Source: Spisula solida (taxonomy: Eukaryota > Mollusca > Bivalvia > Venerida > Mactridae). Taken from it: a stretch of DNA of 64,000 nt. The translations under genes were made by a program, and so were the position numbers. The notes below the pieces were generated by a model, which searched no databases, was not told where the DNA came from, and saw nothing but the letters and a program-made list of their open reading frames with translations. Location: the NCBI GenBank assembly GCA_947247005.1, contig OX365947.1, positions 5,470,530-5,534,529 on the forward strand, written 5' to 3'. This document shows positions 59,031 through 64,000 of this stretch, in pieces (within the stretch, counting starts at the first letter, position 1; the number at the start of each line of letters is the position of its first letter).

Positions 59031-59137
59031 TTTCCATATAGAATTTATTAAACGAGTTGAATAAAATAATAAAATGCGAGGATCTGTCGAGCATTTTATC
59101 GATTTTTTCAACGAGTTTAATAAATTCAGTGTGGAAA
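59031..59137. mobile_element. Palindromic MITE-like element H7
   Basis: Arms 59031-59077 and 59091-59137, with tttccatatagaatttatta and aacgagttgaataaa or complements, around the 13-base spacer gaggatctgtcga. Confidence 0.75.
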
Positions 59138-60538
59138 GTCACAAATGTAATGTTCTTTTTATCATATGTTAGCCTTTTCCGGCCAAAACATAAAATAGCT
59201 ACGTATTTTTCACTATAATAAACGCGCAACTTTGACGACGTCGCCTATCCCTTGAATGACGTCGCGTGATAGCTTTAATATGAACAAATGCACTGCATCT
59301 AGCTGGGATTTCCCGTCAGGTTTTTGGATAATCTGATCGAGGAAAAAAATGACTAAGGAATTTGTAAATGCTCCACAGAGACTATAGATCTAGCCTCTGG
59401 CTGCCAAGCAACACCACATAGGAGACCAGGCGAACAAATACTTAGAAAAGAGTGTTTGAGACCGTAAATAATTTATGGAGAATGGTTTTGAGGCTTGATT
59501 TTAATAATTTGATGATTTTGTAAAATTTTGACAATCGCTCAAGTGATCCTGATTGAAGCTTTTGGAAATATTGAGTAAAGATGCGAAACTAGGGCTATTC
59601 TGACTTTTCATGGAGATTTGATGCAGAAATCAAGGTGGGTTTTAATTTTGCCATTTTACTCCAAAAAAGTGCTGGCTGACAGCTATATAGCTCATTGGAT
59701 TTTGATTGCCTAATGGATGAGCTTCAAGAATCTGTGCAGTGTATAGCCCTAGCAATGGCGAGTAATTTTCTGTGGTAGTCTGAACAGTTCCCGAATTGGC
59801 GATTTTCAGCATCATTTTCCGACCAATAATGACCATTAGTTCCATAAGGCCTGTTTTCAAACAGTGATGTATCTATTGGAAGATACTGTTTTTTTCTAAT
59901 GCCTAGTTAATACAAACCAGAAAATGATATTAATTTGCTTCAGGCTGCTGTGAGGAATTTTTGGGACATCAAATTGTATTTGTAGACAGCAGACAGTTCA
60001 CCGAGACTCTAATCTACTGTATAGTGCCGCCTATAGCCAATGCAACTACAACAACAACAATCACATGTTTTTCGCATGTAATCGTTAATGGGAATTTACA
60101 CTAGTGTATTATCAAAAATAAATAATGGCTTTATTACGCTACCGCGACGTCAAACATGTGATAAATCTAATTAAAGGGATAAACAGAAACGCTACGAAAA
60201 GAAAATTATGCAAAATGTCGCGCTTTACGACGACGTTACAGTACATGACGTCATGAAACAAACAAGACGTAAATTCCATTGATAAAATCGCTAACTATAC
60301 GCGGGAGATAAATGATATACCGTTTACACTGGTTTATTTGATCACGTTACAGCTCTATACGTTTATATGGAGAAAAATACAGACAGTGTTAGAATGGCAA
60401 TTAAGTTTCGAATGCCTCTTTGTAAAGTTGCAAACCAGTCCGGACCTGTTTGTTTACTCTGCAAGATTCGGGTAAATCAATCTCATAAAGTTATAAGCTA
60501 CAGCTAACTCATATGTGAGTACAACTCGCAAATGCTTT
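59138..60538. other. Unassigned; several ACGTCA sites
   Basis: No gene supported. ACGTCA/GACGTC sites cluster at 59237-59265 and 60150-60253. Confidence 0.4.
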
Positions 60539-60628
60539 AAAAATAAGTTTTACATTTTATAAAACCGTACAGTATAAGCTTTCAAAACAAGCTTTAATGA
60601 ACAAAATCGATCGAAAATTAAATTAATT
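60539..60628 (+). repeat. 90-bp segment duplicated at 704-793
   Basis: Matches 704-793 with few differences, but has no family B element next to it. Confidence 0.7.
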
Positions 60629-61312
60629 AACATGCGTGACACTACGAACAGACTAAGCCGTATCTTTAGAATATGAGACTAAAGATACGGGACCGTATCT
60701 CTAGCCACTCCCATTCCGGAAACGGGATATAGCTACTGGATTTTTGTTGAGATTGTTTTAGTCGGGTCACATTAAAACCTTAAACTTAAACCTGGAGATT
60801 TCCAAACAAATATATCATAAAGTGAGTACTATGTGCCAATAACTGTATTGGATAGTTAGTACGTAGAGTAGAGAGGCCAAATGTACATTTAGCGACAGGA
60901 TTTAACAAACGGCGGTCGTAAATGATACTAAATCGAACTAGGCCTCAGGTTGTGCTTCGAAATTGGATACATAGGGTAGATATTCTGGGTATCGTTGTTT
61001 AGTAAGTACCGTCTTCTTCTCCGTCTCTCAACAAAATGGTCAAGAAAGATACTGCAGCTGGTCAAAACTTATTAGGTTACTCGTTGAATAGCTGGTTGAA
61101 TATATGATATATTGTATGATGTTGTAACGTCCCCTTTCGAAAACGTCCCCAAGGAAAATGTTAAGAGCGTTTCCACTAAATTTTACTTTTTAGAATATGG
61201 ATAATGTTTTATTAGCAAAATTATACAAGCGTTAGCTATTCCAAAAAAACGTGTTCATTTAGCAAAGCAACAAGATTTTTTCTTAACATCAAATATGAAA
61301 AAACTATACAGT
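60629..61312. other. Unassigned
   Basis: No gene. A short inverted repeat, cgtatctttag / ctaaagatacg, lies at ~60659-60692. Confidence 0.4.
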
Positions 61313-61321
61313 ATTGTTAAA

Positions 61322-62018
61322 GGCAGTGGCTAGCCGTCCGGCGCCGGACGACTAGACAGCGAAATTAATCGTCCGGCATTAGAAATAGAAGTAGTAATGG
61401 AACTTAGAAAGTTTCAATTACAGTATTATGAGGATGGGGATAGTATATGACTTCACTTCATGCTGAAAAAATTAAATTGCTGTGTTAGGTAATTGACAGT
61501 TTGGAATGTCACTGGTTATAATAGCGTGAAAACAATGTTACCGTTTATGAATCGTATCATGGTAGGTCCTATTCTAAACTCCCTGATCATGCTGATTGTA
61601 TATTGTATTTAAAATTTACAAAAAAATACAATTGTAATTGTATTGTTTTGTATATATGTGCTATTAAAACTGCGAATGAAAAGTAATTAATTGCCATATA
61701 TCTTTGTTTGTGTTACTTCGGCAAATTAACGTGCGTACTTTGTTTTCCAATATGGCGGACATTATACGGAGATACACGGCCGGTCACAAAATGGATGCAG
61801 ATAAATGCACTAACTTGTCTTGCTTAATTCGAAGTTTATTACAAGGTAGAAACATATGTGATACTTATCACAAGAAAATAACTGAAATTATGAATGCCTA
61901 ATGCATAGAAATAGAATGACAGTTACCTAGCCAATGCATGTATCGTTTGCTAGTCGTCCGATGACGGACGACTAATTTCGCTGTCTAGTCGTCCGGTGCC
62001 GGACGGCTAGCCACTGCC
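61322..62018. mobile_element. Mutator-like non-autonomous transposon, copy 2 (deleted)
   Basis: Same termini as copy 1 (ggcagtggctag ... ctagccactgcc) and a perfect 9-bp target duplication, ATTGTTAAA (61313-61321 and 62019-62027). Most of the left terminal repeat is deleted: the sequence jumps from the first palindrome straight to attagaaatagaag of the interior. Since the duplication is intact, the deletion came with or after a normal insertion. Confidence 0.9.
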
Positions 62019-62027
62019 ATTGTTAAA

Positions 62028-62328
62028 TATTGTGGATTGACCAGTTCCAGTGACCTTAAGGTCTAATCCCTTCAAGTTCATACGAGTTTAATAGAGCAAG
62101 TGAGGCTAATACCGACCCCCATCTATTATCGACCACTCCCTATAAAGTCTCTTAAATCAATAAATACATAGACAATTGATCGATGACGTTATAGCCTATA
62201 AAGTATAATGCTTAAGTCACAAATTTTGCGCCCTCGTTGTTTTACATTATAAACAGAAGGTATGCGAGTTCGAAGAATTTTTATGGTCGATTTTTACGTC
62301 ATCCGTTATAAGGTGACTATTTAGACTA
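62028..62328. other. Unassigned spacer
   Basis: No supported feature between the Mutator-like element and the LINE 3' end. Confidence 0.4.
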
Positions 62329-64000
62329 CTTCTACATCTACATCTACATCAATACGTTATGCTGTCATAAATTTGACAATTCTATAACGGTGCGCAAAGA
62401 AAAAGAAAAAGGGAAGTAAAGATAGGAAAGACAGAAGGATAGACACGGGCAAATATGATTGCAGGTAAAGTTTAAAAGATATGAAGTAATAGAAAGTGTT
62501 GCACAGTTACTTTCGGCCATCAGGGCAAGACCAATCCAGCTTCCGTGGCGGTGCCAGGGTGCTAGACCCCGCTGACATAGCTCCGGCCCTTCGTTTGGCT
62601 GTACTTTGTAACTGTGCATGAGGATCCCCTTTAGAAGGTCAGGTTGGAGAGCTCATTCTTGAAGGATGCCAAAGAATGAGCCTCAGCAATAGATGCTGGA
62701 AGGTTGTTCCACAGGGGGATACAATGAGGAAAGAAGCTGAATTTGAAGACGTCAGAAGATGTAGAATAGGGCAGGAATCTGCTGTTATGAGATGATCTTG
62801 CTCTGCTTTTGATTGGTGTTAGATAGGGGCCTGGATCAATCTCGACATGGTTGTGGATGATCTTGTAGAGCATGGTCAGTTGTATCTTTTTCCGGCGAGA
62901 TTCAAGCGTTTCCCATTTCAGGTCAGAAAGCATATCAGAGACACTGCTGATGTTGTGGTACCTGTTGGTAGCGAATCGTGCTGCTCTTCTCTGGACCATT
63001 TCGACTTTATTGATGAGGTTTCTATGATGAGGGTTCCAAATAGTGCTGCAATATTCCAAATTTGAGCGGACGAGAGATGTGTAGGCGTTGGTTTTTGTTT
63101 CTTTTCTTGTATTTCTTAGGTTGCGTTTCAGGAAGCCTAGCATGTTGTTTGCCTTTTTTGTTGTTCTGTCTATATGAGTTTTCCAGCCAAGGTCTGATTG
63201 CAGGTCCACTCCTAAGTATTTTGATGATTTTTCATCCGCCAATGGTACACCTTTCAGGATGTAGTTTGAGCGAAGAGGAGTCTTGGATCGAGTAACTCTG
63301 AGGACACTACATTTCTGAGGGTGAAAGTCCATCCCCCACAGTTTCTCCCACTTGGCTAGAGAGTCTAGGTCTTGTTGAAGTATCTGCTGGTCTTGTTCGG
63401 TCTTTATCTGGCGGTAGAGAATGCAGTCATCTGCGAATAGGCGTGTCTTTGAGCGGAGTCCCTCTGGAAGGTCGTTAATGAATAACAGGAATAAGAGTGG
63501 TCCCAATACTGAGCCTTGAGGGACACCACTCACAACCGGGGCTTCTTCAGATGACTCGCCTTGAACAAGAACTCTCTGGGTTCGACCATGCAGGAAGGAT
63601 GAAATCCACTGGAGCGTCTGGCCTCGGATACCATAATGATGGCATTTCTTCAGGAGTCTTTGGTGAGGAACTCGGTCGAAGGCTTTACTGAAATCCAGTA
63701 TAATCATGTCTGTCTGCGTCCTCTTGTCTAGTGACGCTGCAAGCTCATGCTGTAATGTTAGGAGCTGAGTCTCGCAGCTTCTCTTCGCCCTGAATCCATG
63801 TTGACAGTCATGAAGTATGCTGTGCTTGTCCAGGTGTTTCATTGTGTGGCTAACTATGACATGCTCAAGTAGCTTGCAGCAGATGCTAGTGAGGGAGACC
63901 GGCCGATAGTTTGCGGGGTCCTGTCTTGAACCTTTCTTGTAGATGGCAGTAACATTTGCCTGTGTCCAGTCATCAGGTACTTTTCCTTCGTCAAGTGAAG
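62329..64000 (-). mobile_element. Jockey/CR1-type LINE, 3' part, runs off window
   Basis: Minus strand: RT ORF to 62631, a ~280-bp 3' UTR, and a terminal (TGTAGA)n microsatellite at ~62331-62352, the expected end for a LINE of this group without poly(A). The 5' part, including any endonuclease, lies beyond 64000. Confidence 0.88.
62631..64000 (-). CDS. LINE reverse transcriptase, partial (5' off window), intact frame
   Basis: The frame is open for 455+ codons from the window edge to the stop at 62631; the first Met at 63842 is internal. In order: ANVTAIYKKGSRQDPANYRP, HGFRAKRSCETQLL, motif A ILDFSKAFDRVPH (catalytic Asp present), motif B GVPQGSVLGPLLFLLFINDL, motif C RLFADDC, KCSVLRVT, KYLGVDLQ, then thumb and C-terminus with LEYCSTIWNPH and RRAARF. 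All catalytic residues are intact and there is no frameshift, unlike the LINE at 15.5-20.9 kb. It copies LINE RNA at the nicked target. Best assigned to the Jockey/CR1 group; an exact clade needs a tree. A young copy, possibly still functional. Confidence 0.9.
   Translation of the reverse strand, partial: SLDEGKVPDDWTQANVTAIYKKGSRQDPANYRPVSLTSICCKLLEHVIVSHTMKHLDKHSILHDCQHGFRAKRSCETQLLTLQHELAASLDKRTQTDMIILDFSKAFDRVPHQRLLKKCHHYGIRGQTLQWISSFLHGRTQRVLVQGESSEEAPVVSGVPQGSVLGPLLFLLFINDLPEGLRSKTRLFADDCILYRQIKTEQDQQILQQDLDSLAKWEKLWGMDFHPQKCSVLRVTRSKTPLRSNYILKGVPLADEKSSKYLGVDLQSDLGWKTHIDRTTKKANNMLGFLKRNLRNTRKETKTNAYTSLVRSNLEYCSTIWNPHHRNLINKVEMVQRRAARFATNRYHNISSVSDMLSDLKWETLESRRKKIQLTMLYKIIHNHVEIDPGPYLTPIKSRARSSHNSRFLPYSTSSDVFKFSFFPHCIPLWNNLPASIAEAHSLASFKNELSNLTF

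Overview
The window reads as nuclear DNA of an animal, most likely a bivalve mollusc. The reasons are: AT-rich sequence with almost no long ORFs; degenerate LINEs and tRNA-derived SINEs; a split gene with GT-AG introns and a poly(A) signal; and interspersed elements with 145-171 bp tandem cores, GACGGACG tracts and 3' hairpins that I associate with bivalve genomes. No database search was possible, so the taxon is an inference. Nothing looks prokaryotic, and I see no CRISPR array, operon or functional tRNA/rRNA gene.

Layout. 1-703 is the tail of a 145-bp tandem-core element. 993-9733 is an 8.7-kb inverted-repeat element: ~240-bp terminal inverted repeats, convergent arrays of ~171-bp units and blocks of a 43-bp satellite. 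9.7-14.8 kb is mostly unassigned AT-rich DNA with a 3 x 71 bp tandem repeat, a SINE scrap, a MITE-like element and a GAATT-type minisatellite. 14.8-24.3 kb holds the one host gene I can support, on the minus strand. It has two coding exons (24332-24272 and 15195-14834) in matching phase, encoding a 140-aa cysteine-rich secreted protein. Its 9.1-kb intron contains a SINE, a dead CR1/L2-like LINE, a 168-bp-core element inserted into that LINE, and two 145-bp-core elements. 25-29 kb is a patchwork of terminal-hairpin tandem-core elements, one inserted exactly into the hairpin loop of another. 31.5-32.6 kb and 61.3-62.0 kb are two copies of a Mutator-like element with palindromic termini and perfect 9-bp target duplications. 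33-37 kb is dense in a CGAACAGAA motif and carries two identical 82-bp direct repeats. 39-46 kb and 56-59 kb carry short palindromic elements and a mariner-type MITE. 47.7-54.3 kb has two related long foldback elements. One interrupts a 24-bp satellite that resumes and changes type through 55.9 kb. 62.3-64.0 kb is the 3' part of a LINE whose reverse transcriptase is open and has its catalytic motifs intact to the window edge.

The genes do not form a pathway. Apart from the small secreted protein, every recognisable coding sequence belongs to a retrotransposon. The most interesting signal is structural. Several families with unrelated-looking cores share one terminal design: a 5' subterminal motif whose inverted copy forms one arm of a 3'-terminal hairpin, with little or no target-site duplication. 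That matches Helitron2/Helentron-type non-autonomous elements, and two different cores share the same 3' tail.
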